NCBI RefSeq assembly: GCF_028682635.1
Contig: NZ_JANHLK010000003.1
Location: 62,001 to 126,000 of the forward strand
Source: Pseudomonas putida
GTDB lineage: Bacteria; Pseudomonadota; Gammaproteobacteria; Pseudomonadales; Pseudomonadaceae
Reading direction: 5' to 3'
Length of the DNA: 64,000 bases
Shown here: in pieces, positions 16,971 to 27,351 of the stretch
Numbering within the stretch: the stretch's first letter is position 1
How the letters are laid out: every line of letters starts with the position of its first letter
Program-made: the position numbers and the translations under genes
Notes under the pieces: model-generated
Told to the model about the DNA's origin: nothing
The model's database searches: none
Seen by the model: only the letters and a program-made list of their open reading frames with translations

Positions 16971-16998
16971 CGGCATTTATACGATTTTATAAATACCG
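16971..16998. promoter_or_regulatory. AT-rich inverted repeat
   Basis: CGGCATTTATA (16971-16981) and TATAAATACCG (16988-16998) form an 11-bp inverted repeat with one mismatch around a 6-base loop. It could be an operator or a weak hairpin. It lacks a T run, so it is not a convincing terminator. Confidence 0.35.
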
Positions 16999-17021
16999 AT
17001 AAGCTATATATGGGGTTATAA

Positions 17022-17123
17022 CCTGTAGGAGCGAGCTTGCTCGCGATGGACTCAAGAGCGCCGCGGGCATCCTGACTGCCCGCGTAATCGTTAACGACCA
17101 TCGCGAGCAAGCTCGCTCCTACC
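17022..17123. repeat. REP doublet (REPIN)
   Basis: Inverted pair of the 'gtaggagcgagcttgctcgc' arm, just downstream of the reductase gene's stop codon. Confidence 0.85.
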
Positions 17124-17139
17124 GTGTGGTGGGACAGAA

Positions 17140-18108
17140 TCAGGATCGTGGCGCGTATGCAAATACGTCGGCGCGCATCTGGTGGGCGTCCATTCCTGCC
17201 TCGACCAGCGCATCCAGGGTGCCGTAGACCATGGCCGGCGAGCCACTGGCATAGACATGCAGGGCCTTGAGGTCGGGGAAGTCTTCGCAGACCGCTTCAT
17301 GCAACATGCCGCAGCGCCCCTGCCAGCCGCATTGGTCGCTGACGACTTTATGCAGGAACAGGTTGGGTAACTTCAGCCACTCATCCCAATGTTCGATTTC
17401 ATAAAAGTCCTCAGGACGACGCACACCCCAATACAGATGCACCGGATGCTTGAAACCTTGCGCACGGCAATGCTCGATCAAGCCATGAACCTGGCCCATC
17501 CCGGTGCCCGCCGCAATCAGCACCAGCGGACCGTCCGGCAACTCGGCCAGGTGCGCATCACCGAACGGCATGTCGATACGCACCATCGTGTTGCGTTGCA
17601 GTTGCTCGATCAGGCTGAGCGCACTGGGTTCGCGCGCCAGCACGTGGATTTCCAGATCTCGCCCGCCAGAGGGCGCCGAGGCCAGGGAGAAGGAGGACTT
17701 GTCGCCGTTGTCACGATGGATCATCAGGTACTGGCCCGCGTGATAACGCGGTGGCTTGCCGGCAGGAGCCCGCAGCCGCACCCGCCAGGTATCGCCACCA
17801 ACCTCGGTGCAACTGGTGACCTGACACGACAGACTGCGCACCGGCAATTCTCCCAGCGCGAGCACGCCATCCCACAGCACGATGCAGTCTTCCAGCGGCT
17901 CTGCAATGCAAGTGTAGAACTCGCCATGGTCGCGCACGAGACCGGCCTGCTCGACGCGGCCTTCCACCAGCAGCGCGGCGCATACGTGGCAGTTACCGTT
18001 GCGACAGCTTTGCGGGCATTCATAGCCCAGGCGGCGTGCGCCATCGAGAATCCGCTCGCCGGGCAAGATATCCAGTACTGCGCCGGAGGGCTGCAAGGTT
18101 ACACGCAT
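17140..18108 (-). CDS. CDP-6-deoxy-delta-3,4-glucoseen reductase-like ferredoxin reductase
   Basis: 322-residue iron-sulfur flavoenzyme. The N-terminal plant-type ferredoxin domain carries Cys31, Cys35, Cys40 and Cys43 (CPQSCRNGNCHVC) with Cys67 as the distal ligand. A ferredoxin-NADP reductase module with FAD (YHAGQYLMI) and NAD(P)-binding (LIAAGTGMGQVHGL) motifs follows. Its start ATG shares one base with the ubiD stop (TGATG), so the genes are coupled. The family name comes from dideoxysugar synthesis, but no sugar genes are here. By analogy with E. coli, where the flavin reductase fre adjoins ubiD, it may supply reduced flavin for the UbiX/UbiD step; this is inference. Confidence 0.85.
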   Translation of the reverse strand: MRVTLQPSGAVLDILPGERILDGARRLGYECPQSCRNGNCHVCAALLVEGRVEQAGLVRDHGEFYTCIAEPLEDCIVLWDGVLALGELPVRSLSCQVTSCTEVGGDTWRVRLRAPAGKPPRYHAGQYLMIHRDNGDKSSFSLASAPSGGRDLEIHVLAREPSALSLIEQLQRNTMVRIDMPFGDAHLAELPDGPLVLIAAGTGMGQVHGLIEHCRAQGFKHPVHLYWGVRRPEDFYEIEHWDEWLKLPNLFLHKVVSDQCGWQGRCGMLHEAVCEDFPDLKALHVYASGSPAMVYGTLDALVEAGMDAHQMRADVFAYAPRS

Positions 18109-19574
18109 CAATCTATTCCTAACTGATTCCAGATGGCATCGATCCGTTGGGTCACGGCGTCGTCCTTGACGATTACACGGCCCCACTCACGCGTGGTTTC
18201 ACCCGGCCATTTATGCGTGGCATCGAGCCCCATCTTCGAACCCAGGCCGGAAACCGGCGAGGCGAAGTCCAGGTAGTCGATCGGTGTGTTCTCGATCATC
18301 ACCGTGTCGCGCTTGGGGTCCATGCGCGTGGTGATGGCCCAGATCACGTCGTTCCAGTCCCGCGCGTTGATATCGTCGTCAGTGACGATAACGAACTTGG
18401 TGTACATGAACTGTCGCAAAAACGACCAGACACCGAGCATTACCCGCTTGGCATGCCCCGGGTACGACTTCTTCATGGTCACGACGGCCATGCGGTACGA
18501 ACAGCCTTCGGGTGGCAGGTAGAAGTCGGTGATCTCCGGGAACTGCTTCTGCAGGATCGGCACGAACACTTCGTTCAGCGCCACACCCAGGATCGCCGGC
18601 TCATCCGGTGGACGACCAGTGTAGGTGCTGTGGTAAATCGGCTTGATCCGGTGGGTAATGCGCTCGACGGTGAACACCGGGAAGCTGTCGACTTCGTTGT
18701 AGTAACCGGTGTGGTCGCCATACGGTCCTTCATCGGCCATCTCGCCCGGATGAATCACGCCTTCGAGGATGATTTCCGCGGTCGCTGGCACTTGCAGGTC
18801 GTTGCCGCGGCACTTGACCAGTTCGGTCCGGTTGCCGCGCAGCAGGCCGGCAAAGGCGTATTCGGAAAGACTGTCTGGCACCGGGGTCACGGCACCGAGG
18901 ATGGTCGCCGGGTCAGCCCCCAGCGCCACGGCCACCGGGAACGGCTGGCCAGGGTGTTTCTCGCACCATTCACGATAATCCAGCGCGCCGCCACGGTGAC
19001 TCAGCCAGCGCATGATGACCTTGTTGCGGCCAATCACTTGCTGACGGTAGATACCGAGGTTCTGCCGGTCCTTGTTCGGCCCCTTGGTGACCGTCAGGCC
19101 CCAGGTGATCAGCGGGGCGACGTCGCCTGGCCAGCAGGTCTGCACGGGCAAGGTCGACAGGTCGACGTCGTCGCCTTCGACCACCACTTCCTGGCAGATC
19201 GCGTCTTTGACGACCTTGGGCGCCATGGAGATGATCTTGCGGAAGATCGGCAGCTTGGACCAGGCGTCTTTCAGCCCCTTCGGCGGCTCGGGTTCCTTGA
19301 GGAACGCCAGCAACTTGCCGATTTCACGCAGCTCGCTGACCGCTTCGGCGCCCATGCCCAACGCTACGCGCTCGGGGGTACCGAACAGGTTGCCGAGCAC
19401 GGGAATGTCAAAACCGGTAGGTTTTTCGAATAGCAGGGCCGGGCCCTTGGCGCGCAAGGTGCGATCGCACACCTCGGTCATTTCGAGCACTGGGGACACC
19501 GGAACCTGGATGCGCTTGAGTTCGCCGCGCTGTTCCAGGCCGCTGATAAAGTCGCGCAAGTCGCGATACTGCAT
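18108..19574 (-). CDS. ubiD: 3-octaprenyl-4-hydroxybenzoate decarboxylase UbiD
   Basis: 488-residue prenylated-FMN- and metal-dependent decarboxylase of ubiquinone biosynthesis. It matches the expected UbiD length (E. coli about 497). Motifs include [20 protein letters not shown] at the N-terminus and the conserved [10 protein letters not shown] segment (about residues 285-294). GVAINEVFVP-type sequence (here [10 protein letters not shown]) also fits. It is followed, with a one-base overlap, by a ferredoxin reductase-type gene. The prenyl-FMN synthase UbiX is not in this window. Confidence 0.95.
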   Translation of the reverse strand: MQYRDLRDFISGLEQRGELKRIQVPVSPVLEMTEVCDRTLRAKGPALLFEKPTGFDIPVLGNLFGTPERVALGMGAEAVSELREIGKLLAFLKEPEPPKGLKDAWSKLPIFRKIISMAPKVVKDAICQEVVVEGDDVDLSTLPVQTCWPGDVAPLITWGLTVTKGPNKDRQNLGIYRQQVIGRNKVIMRWLSHRGGALDYREWCEKHPGQPFPVAVALGADPATILGAVTPVPDSLSEYAFAGLLRGNRTELVKCRGNDLQVPATAEIILEGVIHPGEMADEGPYGDHTGYYNEVDSFPVFTVERITHRIKPIYHSTYTGRPPDEPAILGVALNEVFVPILQKQFPEITDFYLPPEGCSYRMAVVTMKKSYPGHAKRVMLGVWSFLRQFMYTKFVIVTDDDINARDWNDVIWAITTRMDPKRDTVMIENTPIDYLDFASPVSGLGSKMGLDATHKWPGETTREWGRVIVKDDAVTQRIDAIWNQLGID

Positions 19575-19675
19575 GCGTGAGCCTCGTATTGGCCGTGGCG
19601 TTCGGGGTGGGCAGTTTAGCGCCGAACCCCTCTATTCAGAACCACGAACTGGCGGTTCATCAAAAATCAGATAGC

Positions 19676-19700
19676 AAAAAGCCGGGTTTCCCCGGCTTCT
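19676..19700 (-). terminator. Rho-independent terminator of rho
   Basis: Stem AAGCCGGG/CCCGGCTT (19679-19686 with 19691-19698), followed on the minus strand by a T run (19676-19680). It lies just after the rho stop codon. Confidence 0.8.
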
Positions 19701-19713
19701 TGGCCCGTTCGAC

Positions 19714-20973
<1,260 letters not shown>

Positions 20974-21008
20974 ATAGGAATGACGTAATCATTTATGGAG
21001 GGGGGAAA

Positions 21009-21025
21009 TTAAGCTTTTGGCTTAA
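21009..21025 (-). promoter_or_regulatory. Small hairpin in the rho leader
   Basis: TTAAGC (21009-21014) pairs with GCTTAA (21020-21025) about 36-52 bases upstream of the rho ATG. It may influence rho mRNA stability or translation; the function is unproven. Confidence 0.3.
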
Positions 21026-21170
21026 TGAGGCCGCGCCGCGGAGAAGGCGACAGGATCGCGTACTTATTCGAAAAGGAGAGCGTCGGCGACGGCTAGCAGG
21101 GGGCACTGGAGAAACCAGCGCGGGGCCGAATGTAACACCTGAGTTTCGGAGCGTCTAGCCCTTCACAACG

Positions 21171-21202
21171 AAAAAAGCCCCGCTATTTGCGGGGCCTTTT
21201 TC
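21171..21202 (-). terminator. Rho-independent terminator after trxA
   Basis: Stem GCCCCGC/GCGGGGC (21177-21183 with 21189-21195) with T runs on both sides, so it works best for the minus-strand trxA transcript but could be bidirectional. Confidence 0.85.
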
Positions 21203-21221
21203 TGACAGGCTGCTACGACGC

Positions 21222-21551
21222 TTAAATGTTGGCGTCGAGGAAAGCTGCCAGCTGCGACTTCGACAGTGCGCCGACCTTGGTCGCTTCAACGTTGCCGTTC
21301 TTGAACAGCATCAGCGTCGGGATACCACGCACGCCGTGCTTGGCGGGGGTTTCCTGGTTTTCGTCGATGTTCAGTTTGGCAACGGTCAGCTTGCCTTTGT
21401 AGGTCTCGGCAATTTCGTCCAGGACAGGAGCGATCATTTTGCAAGGGCCGCACCATTCAGCCCAGTAGTCGACCAGTACAGCGCCTTCAGCCTTGAGTAC
21501 GTCGGCCTCGAAGCTAGCGTCGCTAACGTGTTTGATAAGATCGCTGCTCAT
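21222..21551 (-). CDS. trxA: Thioredoxin 1
   Basis: 109-residue cytosolic disulfide reductase with the active site WCGPC (Cys34, Cys37) and the cis-Pro region RGIPTLMLF. Length is that of E. coli TrxA. The start MSSDLIKHV was chosen because ggagaattcc precedes it and family members begin here; 14 upstream codons were dropped. It lies upstream of rho in the same direction, a conserved trxA-rho order, with a terminator in between. Confidence 0.97.
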   Translation of the reverse strand: MSSDLIKHVSDASFEADVLKAEGAVLVDYWAEWCGPCKMIAPVLDEIAETYKGKLTVAKLNIDENQETPAKHGVRGIPTLMLFKNGNVEATKVGALSKSQLAAFLDANI

Positions 21552-21672
21552 GGAATTCTCCAGGGTTGTAAGCAAAAAAACGTGGCCCATCATAGCCGCC
21601 CTTCCCCCGTTCAGGAAGGTGCAGATGATTGAGTCTCGCTATGGTGTTACATGAGTTTGGGTATAGCTCAGG

Positions 21673-22380
21673 TCACGCGGTGGCGGGAGCGACGAAGGCG
21701 ATTCCGGTACGCAGGGCCGCGTTGCGCACATGTTCGTGCATGGCCTTTTGCGCGGCCCCCGAGGCCCGGCGCGCCAGCGCGCGAAGGATTTTGCGGTGTT
21801 CCTGCCAGGTTTCCATGGCCCGTTCGGCCCGGATGAACGGTAGCTTCTGGCTCTCCAGGAAGATGTCGGCGCTGGCCGTCAGGATGCTCAGCATCGCCTG
21901 ATTGCCGCTGGCCAACAGGATTCGACGGTGGAATTCGAAGTCCAGCCGCGCCGCCGCTTCAAAGTCGCCGGACTTCAGTTCGTTGCGCATGGCAGCGACG
22001 TTGTCTTCCAGTGCATCGAGCTCATCGGTACTCAAGGTAACGGCCGCAAGCCCCGCCGCGAATCCCTCCAGCGCATACCGCAACTGGAAGATATCCAAGG
22101 GCGAAGCCTGTGCCGCGAACGGCCAACCGGGCGCGGCCTCGCCTCGCGGCAACTCCACCGGCGACTGCACGAACACCCCTTTACCCGGCTGGATACTGAT
22201 CACACCCAGGGCACTGAGCGATGACAGCGCCTCGCGCAACGACGCCCGGCTGACCCCCAATTGCACGGCCAGGTCCCGCTGCGAGGGCAAGGCATCCCCC
22301 GGCACGAACCCCTGTTCGGTGATCAGTTTGCGGATGGCTTGCAGCGCCACTTCAGGTACGGCGCGGGAGATCGAATTCAT
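21673..22380 (-). CDS. FadR-type GntR transcription regulator (FCD domain)
   Basis: 235-residue repressor or activator. The N-terminal winged helix (GDALPSQRDLAVQLGVSRAS, about residues 28-47) binds DNA. The all-helical C-terminal FCD domain usually binds an organic or amino acid ligand through Asp/His residues (FHRRILLASGN near residue 149 holds a conserved metal-ligand His). It is divergent from the amino acid ABC importer, with a near-palindrome at 22508-22522 in the shared control region. It therefore probably regulates that importer in response to its substrate. Confidence 0.9.
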   Translation of the reverse strand: MNSISRAVPEVALQAIRKLITEQGFVPGDALPSQRDLAVQLGVSRASLREALSSLSALGVISIQPGKGVFVQSPVELPRGEAAPGWPFAAQASPLDIFQLRYALEGFAAGLAAVTLSTDELDALEDNVAAMRNELKSGDFEAAARLDFEFHRRILLASGNQAMLSILTASADIFLESQKLPFIRAERAMETWQEHRKILRALARRASGAAQKAMHEHVRNAALRTGIAFVAPATA

Positions 22381-22507
22381 GGTTTTCCACTAGAACCAGG
22401 CCAATGTGCGATCAGTTGTAAAGCTATTCGCCGCGCCCGGCAAGTCGTGCCCCATGGGGGTTCGGTAACGTTAACGGCTGCGCCATCGGGGTGCGAAACG
22501 CGACTTG

Positions 22508-22522
22508 ACTGTTCAGACCAGT
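22508..22522. promoter_or_regulatory. Candidate operator for the FadR-type regulator
   Basis: ACTGTTCAGACCAGT is an inverted repeat with two mismatched positions symmetric about the centre. It contains a GTC/GAC-type core similar to FadR-family sites (TGGTnnnACCA style). It sits between the divergent regulator and ABC genes. Confidence 0.5.
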
Positions 22523-22636
22523 AAGACCGTTCGCCCCCAGCAAAACCGCGGCCTGGCGCCCGGGAAACGCCATGTTGGCATGGCCCGTGCTCTGTCGATC
22601 CGCAGAAATCACTTCTCGAAGATCCGGAGACTTGCC

Positions 22637-23422
22637 ATGACCCAGCGTTACAGCGCCCTCCTCGCTGCCTTGTTCGCCAGCCTCGTGCTGAGCCAGGCAC
22701 CCGCCCATGCCGACGCCCTGGAAGATGTGGTCCAGCGCGGCGTCCTCAAGGTCGCCGTGCCCCAGGATTTCCCGCCCTTTGGCTCGGTCGGCCCGGACAT
22801 GAAACCGCGCGGCCTCGACATCGACACCGCCAAACTGCTGGCCGAACAGCTCAAGGTCAAACTCGAACTGACCCCGGTCAACAGCACCAACCGCATCCCG
22901 TTCCTGACCACCGGCAAGGTCGACCTGGTGATCTCCAGCCTGGGTAAAAACCCGGAGCGGGAAAAAGTCATCGATTTCTCCCGCGCCTACGCCCCCTTTT
23001 ACCTCGCCGTGTTCGGGCCGCCAGACGCCGACATCAAAAGCCTTGACGACCTCAAGGGCAAGACCATCAGCGTCACCCGTGGCGCCATCGAAGACATCGA
23101 GCTGACCAAGGTCGCCCCCGAAGGCGTGACCATCAAGCGCTTCGAAGACAACAACTCAACCATCGCTGCCTATCTGGCGGGGCAAGTGGATCTGATCGCC
23201 AGCGGCAACGTGGTGATGGTCGCCATCAGCGAGAAGAGCCCGAAACGCGTGCCGGCGCTGAAAGTGAAGCTCAAGGACTCGCCGGTCTACGTCGGCGTGA
23301 ACAAGAACGAGCCGGCGTTGCTGGACAAGGTCAACCAGATCCTCGTCACCGCCAGGAGCGACGGCGCGCTGGAGAAAAACGCCCTGACCTGGTTGAAAGA
23401 ACCGCTGCCGGCCGACCTCTGA
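22637..23422 (+). CDS. Polar amino acid ABC transporter substrate-binding protein
   Basis: 261-residue periplasmic binding protein of the SBP_bac_3 family. The signal peptide MTQRYSALLAALFASLVL ends at about residue 25 (AHA-D). The ligand domain begins VVQRGVLKVAVPQDFPPFG and has the family blocks GKVDLVISSLGKNPEREKV and GKTISVTRGA. The start lies 9 bases after ggagac; 44 upstream codons in frame were trimmed. It heads a four-gene importer operon opposite a FadR-type regulator. The ligand may be a polar amino acid or an amino-acid-like compound; sequence does not fix it. Confidence 0.92.
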   Translation: MTQRYSALLAALFASLVLSQAPAHADALEDVVQRGVLKVAVPQDFPPFGSVGPDMKPRGLDIDTAKLLAEQLKVKLELTPVNSTNRIPFLTTGKVDLVISSLGKNPEREKVIDFSRAYAPFYLAVFGPPDADIKSLDDLKGKTISVTRGAIEDIELTKVAPEGVTIKRFEDNNSTIAAYLAGQVDLIASGNVVMVAISEKSPKRVPALKVKLKDSPVYVGVNKNEPALLDKVNQILVTARSDGALEKNALTWLKEPLPADL

Positions 23423-23441
23423 TCCGGCGCGCAGGAGACTC

Positions 23442-24113
23442 ATGATGGCTTATCAGTTCGATTTCTTGCCGGTGGTGCACAACACCGATTTGCTGTTGCG
23501 CGGTGCGCTGTTCACCCTTGAGCTGACGGCCATCGGCGCGGTGCTGGGGGTGGGCCTGGGCATCGTCGGGGCGCTGGTGCGGGCGTGGAATATCCGCCCC
23601 TTCGCCGGGATTTTCGCGGTCTACGTCGAGTTGATCCGCAATACACCGTTCCTGGTGCAATTGTTTTTCATCTTCTTCGGCCTGCCGTCGCTGGGTGTGC
23701 AGATTTCCGAATGGCAGGCCGCCGTGCTGGCGATGGTGATCAACCTGGGAGCCTACTCGACCGAGATCATCCGTGCCGGCATCCAGGCGATCCCGCGCGG
23801 CCAACTGGAGGCTGCGGCGGCACTGGCCATGACGCGCTTCGAGGCGTTCCGCCACGTGGTGCTGCTGCCGGCACTGGGCAAGGTCTGGCCGGCCCTGAGC
23901 AGCCAGATCATCATCGTCATGCTCGGCTCGGCGGTCTGCTCGCAGATCGCCACCGAAGAGCTGAGCTTCGCCGCCAACTTCATCCAGTCGCGCAACTTCC
24001 GCGCCTTTGAAACCTATGCCCTGACCACGCTGCTCTATCTGTGCATGGCCTTGTTGATCCGCCAGCTGCTGAACTGGATCGGCCAGCGATTCATCGCGAG
24101 GAGCACTCGATGA
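23442..24113 (+). CDS. Amino acid ABC transporter permease
   Basis: 223-residue inner-membrane permease of the HisM/GlnP family with about five transmembrane segments. The region YVELIRNTPFLVQLFFIFFG (residues 61-80) is the family TM/coupling signature, and EAAAALAMTRFEAFRHVVLL (about 126-145) is the EAA loop that contacts the ATPase. It is preceded by ggagactc. Its stop overlaps the next permease by 4 bases (ATGA), giving a heteromeric permease pair. Confidence 0.93.
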   Translation: MMAYQFDFLPVVHNTDLLLRGALFTLELTAIGAVLGVGLGIVGALVRAWNIRPFAGIFAVYVELIRNTPFLVQLFFIFFGLPSLGVQISEWQAAVLAMVINLGAYSTEIIRAGIQAIPRGQLEAAAALAMTRFEAFRHVVLLPALGKVWPALSSQIIIVMLGSAVCSQIATEELSFAANFIQSRNFRAFETYALTTLLYLCMALLIRQLLNWIGQRFIARSTR

Positions 24114-24760
24114 GCGATTTCACCTTCTGGGACATCGTGCGCAACCTGCTCATGGGCCTGCAATGGACGCTGGCGCTGTCGCTGGTAGCGTTCGTTGGCG
24201 GCGGGCTGATCGGCTTGCTGGTCATGGTGCTGCGCATCTCGAACAAGCCCCTGCCACGCAGAGTTGCCCGCACCTACATCGAACTGTTCCAGGGCACGCC
24301 GCTGTTGATGCAGCTGTTCCTGGTGTTCTTCGGCGTCGCGCTGGCCGGGGTAGAGATATCGCCCTGGGCCGCGGCAGCCATCGCCTTGACGTTGTTCACC
24401 AGCGCCTACCTGGCGGAGATCTGGCGGGGTTGCGTCGAGTCGATCCCCAACGGCCAGTGGGAAGCCTCGTCGAGCCTGGCGCTGAACCCGCTGGAGCAAC
24501 TGCGCTACGTGATCCTGCCGCAAGCGTTGCGCATTGCCGTGGCGCCGACCGTGGGTTTCTCGGTGCAAGTGGTCAAGGGCACCGCCGTGACCTCGATCAT
24601 CGGCTTCACCGAACTGACCAAGACCGGCGGCATGTTGGCCAATGCCACCTTCGAGCCCTTCATGGTCTACGGCCTGGTCGCCCTCGGCTACTTCCTGCTC
24701 TGCTACCCCTTGTCCCTCAGTGCGCGCTACCTGGAAAGGAGACTGCATGCCTCTGCTTAG
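24110..24760 (+). CDS. Amino acid ABC transporter permease (second subunit)
   Basis: 216-residue paralogue of the preceding permease. YIELFQGTPLLMQLFLVFFG (55-74) and the EAA loop WEASSSLALNPLEQLRYVI mark the family. It starts inside the stop of the first permease (ATGA). The 14-base overlap with the downstream ATPase shows tight coupling. Confidence 0.93.
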   Translation: MSDFTFWDIVRNLLMGLQWTLALSLVAFVGGGLIGLLVMVLRISNKPLPRRVARTYIELFQGTPLLMQLFLVFFGVALAGVEISPWAAAAIALTLFTSAYLAEIWRGCVESIPNGQWEASSSLALNPLEQLRYVILPQALRIAVAPTVGFSVQVVKGTAVTSIIGFTELTKTGGMLANATFEPFMVYGLVALGYFLLCYPLSLSARYLERRLHASA

Positions 24761-25484
24761 AATTTCCGCCCTGCATAAATACTACGGCGACCACCATGTG
24801 CTCAAAGGCATCGACCTGAGTGTCGAACAAGGCCAGGTGGTGGCAATCATCGGCCGTAGCGGGTCGGGCAAGTCGACTTTGCTACGCACCCTCAACGGCC
24901 TGGAATCGATCAACGATGGCGTCATCGAAGTCGACGGCGAATACCTCGACGCCGCCCGCGCGGACCTGCGCAGCCTGCGGCAGAAGGTCGGAATGGTGTT
25001 CCAGCAGTTCAACCTGTTCCCGCACCTGACGGTTGGCGAAAACGTGATGCTGGCGCCGCAGGTGGTGCAGAAAGTACCGAAAGCCAAGGCGGCCGAACTG
25101 GCCCGGGAGATGCTGGAACGCGTAGGCCTGGGGGAGAAATTCGATGCCTTCCCGGATCGGTTGTCCGGCGGGCAGCAACAGCGCGTGGCGATTGCCCGCG
25201 CGCTGGCGATGTCGCCCAAGGTGTTGCTGTGCGACGAAATCACCTCGGCGCTGGACCCGGAGCTGGTCAACGAAGTGCTGAGCGTGGTTCGGCAGCTGGC
25301 CAGGGAAGGCATGACCTTGATCATGGTGACCCATGAGATGCGTTTTGCCCGGGAGGTTGGGGACAAGTTGGTGTTCATGCATCAGGGGCTGGTGCATGAG
25401 GTGGGTGATCCGAAAGAGTTGTTTGCCAATCCGCAGACTGTGGAGCTGGCGAATTTCATTGGCACGGTGGAAGCGGCAGTCTGA
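24747..25484 (+). CDS. Amino acid ABC transporter ATP-binding protein
   Basis: 245-residue ATPase of the GlnQ/HisP class that powers the upstream permeases. Walker A is GRSGSGKST (about residues 35-43), the Q-loop FQQFNLFPHLT, the signature LSGGQQQRVAIARAL, and Walker B VLLCDEITSALDPEL with the D-loop. The start MPLLRISALHKYYG follows GGAG at good spacing and overlaps the upstream permease by 14 bases; 35 earlier codons were trimmed. A REPIN lies downstream, ending the operon. Confidence 0.95.
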   Translation: MPLLRISALHKYYGDHHVLKGIDLSVEQGQVVAIIGRSGSGKSTLLRTLNGLESINDGVIEVDGEYLDAARADLRSLRQKVGMVFQQFNLFPHLTVGENVMLAPQVVQKVPKAKAAELAREMLERVGLGEKFDAFPDRLSGGQQQRVAIARALAMSPKVLLCDEITSALDPELVNEVLSVVRQLAREGMTLIMVTHEMRFAREVGDKLVFMHQGLVHEVGDPKELFANPQTVELANFIGTVEAAV

Positions 25485-25502
25485 TGGAAATTTAGTGCCT
25501 GT

Positions 25503-25608
25503 GAGGCCGCATTCGCGAGCAAGCCCGCTCCCACAGGGTTCTCTGCCGGAGCACAATGGTGTGTTCGACGCAAAAACCTGTGGGAGCGGGCTTGCCCGCG
25601 AAGAGGCC
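25503..25608. repeat. REP doublet (REPIN)
   Basis: Inverted pair of the 'tgggagcgggcttgcccgcg' arm between the ABC operon and ppx. The related version at 56188 shares the subtype. Confidence 0.85.
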
Positions 25609-25691
25609 ATTTGCATCGCCGCAACGCCTACGCGTTGGCGCCAGCCTTTGATCGTGGCACGATGTCGAGGTTATCGACCGAGACCCTGACC

Positions 25692-27194
25692 ATGCCGCAA
25701 TCCCAAGCCAAGAATCTGTCCCTGATCGCCGCTATCGACCTGGGCTCCAACAGCTTTCACATGGTCGTGGCCAAGGCCCAGAACGGTGAAATCCGTATTC
25801 TCGAACGTCTCGGGGAGAAGGTTCAGCTGGCCGCCGGTATCGATGAAGAGCGCAAGCTCAGCGAAGAATCCATGCAGCGCGGGCTCGATTGCCTCAAGCG
25901 CTTCGCCCAACTGATCAACGGTATGCCCACCGGCGCCGTGCGGATCGTCGGCACCAACGCCCTGCGTGAAGCCCGCAACCGCAACGAATTCATCCACCGC
26001 GCCGAAGAAATCCTCGGTCACCCGGTGGAAGTCATCTCCGGCCGTGAAGAAGCGCGCCTGATTTATCTGGGCGTATCCCACACCCTCGCCGACACCCCAG
26101 GCAAACGCCTGGTGGCCGACATCGGCGGCGGCAGTACCGAATTCATCATCGGGCAGAGATTCGAGCCATTGTTGCGCGAAAGCCTGCAGATGGGTTGCGT
26201 CAGCTACACCCAGCGCTATTTCAAGGACGGCAAGATCACCCCCGCCCGTTACGCCCAGGCGTACACCGCGGCGCGGCTGGAGATCATGAGCATCGAGCAC
26301 GCCCTGCACCGCCTGACCTGGGATGAAGCCATCGGCTCCTCGGGCACCATCCGCGCCATCGGCCTGGCGCTGAAGGCCGGTGGCCACGGCAGCGGCGAGG
26401 TCAACGCCCAGGGCCTGGCCTGGCTCAAGCGCAAGCTGATCAAGCTGGGCGACGTCGACAAGATCGATTTCGAAGGCATCAAGCCGGACCGCCGGGCGAT
26501 TTTCCCGGCAGGCCTGGCCATTCTCGAAGCCATCTTCGATTCCCTTGAATTGCAGCGCATGGACCACTGTGAAGGCGCGCTGCGCGAAGGCGTGCTCTAT
26601 GACCTGCTGGGTCGCCATCATCACGAAGACGTGCGTGAACGCACCCTGACCTCGCTGATGGAGCGTTACCACGTCGACCTGGAACAGGCGGTGCGGGTCG
26701 AACGCAAGGCCCTGCATGCCTTCGACCAGGTGGCCAGGGACTGGGACCTGGAAGACGGCGTCTGGCGCGAACTGCTCGGCTGGGCGGCCAAGGTGCACGA
26801 AGTGGGCCTGGACATTGCCCACTACCAGTACCACAAGCACGGCGCCTACCTGATCGAGCACTCGGACCTCGCCGGCTTCTCCCGCGAAGACCAACTGATG
26901 CTCGCGCTGCTGGTACGCGGTCACCGCCGCAACATCCCCAAGGACAAGTTTGCCGAGTTCGGCAACGACGGCACCAAGCTGATTCGCCTGTGCGTGTTGC
27001 TGCGCTTCGCGATCCTGTTCCATCACATCCGCGGCACCCAACAGATGCCCCAGGTGGAATTGAATGCCAATGGCAACAGCCTGGAAGTGGTGTTCCCGGA
27101 AAACTGGCTGGATGAGAACCAACTGACCCAGGCGGATTTCGAAATTGAAGCGCAGTGGCTGACGCGGGTGGATATCGTCCTTACCGCGCGCTGA
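25692..27194 (+). CDS. ppx: Exopolyphosphatase Ppx
   Basis: 500-residue enzyme that releases phosphate processively from polyphosphate ends; related enzymes also hydrolyse pppGpp. The ASKHA fold begins [15 protein letters not shown] (about 14-28), the GREEAR and [10 protein letters not shown] motifs (about 118-123 and 141-150) bind phosphate/nucleotide, and the C-terminal half has the HD-like helical domain. The start MPQSQAKNL was preferred over an earlier in-frame ATG in REPIN sequence. It converges on ppk with a shared terminator. Confidence 0.95.
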   Translation: MPQSQAKNLSLIAAIDLGSNSFHMVVAKAQNGEIRILERLGEKVQLAAGIDEERKLSEESMQRGLDCLKRFAQLINGMPTGAVRIVGTNALREARNRNEFIHRAEEILGHPVEVISGREEARLIYLGVSHTLADTPGKRLVADIGGGSTEFIIGQRFEPLLRESLQMGCVSYTQRYFKDGKITPARYAQAYTAARLEIMSIEHALHRLTWDEAIGSSGTIRAIGLALKAGGHGSGEVNAQGLAWLKRKLIKLGDVDKIDFEGIKPDRRAIFPAGLAILEAIFDSLELQRMDHCEGALREGVLYDLLGRHHHEDVRERTLTSLMERYHVDLEQAVRVERKALHAFDQVARDWDLEDGVWRELLGWAAKVHEVGLDIAHYQYHKHGAYLIEHSDLAGFSREDQLMLALLVRGHRRNIPKDKFAEFGNDGTKLIRLCVLLRFAILFHHIRGTQQMPQVELNANGNSLEVVFPENWLDENQLTQADFEIEAQWLTRVDIVLTAR

Positions 27195-27196
27195 AA

Positions 27197-27303
27197 CCCC
27201 TGTAGGAGCGAGCTTGCTCGCGATGGACGTGAACGATAATGCGTGCGGCCTGAATAAACGCGCTGCCCTCAGGTTTTTCGCGAGCAAGCTCGCTCCTACA
27301 GGG
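27197..27303. repeat. REP doublet (REPIN)
   Basis: Inverted pair of 'tgtaggagcgagcttgctcg' arms between the convergent ppx and ppk genes. Confidence 0.85.
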
Positions 27304-27316
27304 ACGGCGGTCATAA

Positions 27317-27351
27317 CAAAAATGGCGATCCCTTGGGATCGCCATTTTTTT
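27317..27351. terminator. Bidirectional terminator between ppx and ppk
   Basis: Perfect 12-bp stem AATGGCGATCCC/GGGATCGCCATT (27321-27332 with 27335-27346) flanked by A and T runs, so it can end both transcripts. It touches the ppk stop codon. Confidence 0.85.

Larger units (their letters stand above)
16828..17139. other. AT-rich intergenic region with palindromes and a REPIN
   Basis: The 312 bases between the ChaC-like start and the reductase stop hold two palindromes (16921-16934 and 16971-16998) and a REP doublet (17022-17123). No coding frame is credible. The promoter of the ChaC-like gene should lie in the AT-rich first half. Confidence 0.7.

Noticed and set aside
23585..24010. 141-codon alternative frame within the first permease gene
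   Set aside because: The permease frame has the full family motifs; the alternative is an out-of-frame shadow.
25671..27314. 547-codon open frame antisense to ppx
   Set aside because: Same reason: Ppx is complete on the other strand and the antisense frame runs through a REPIN.
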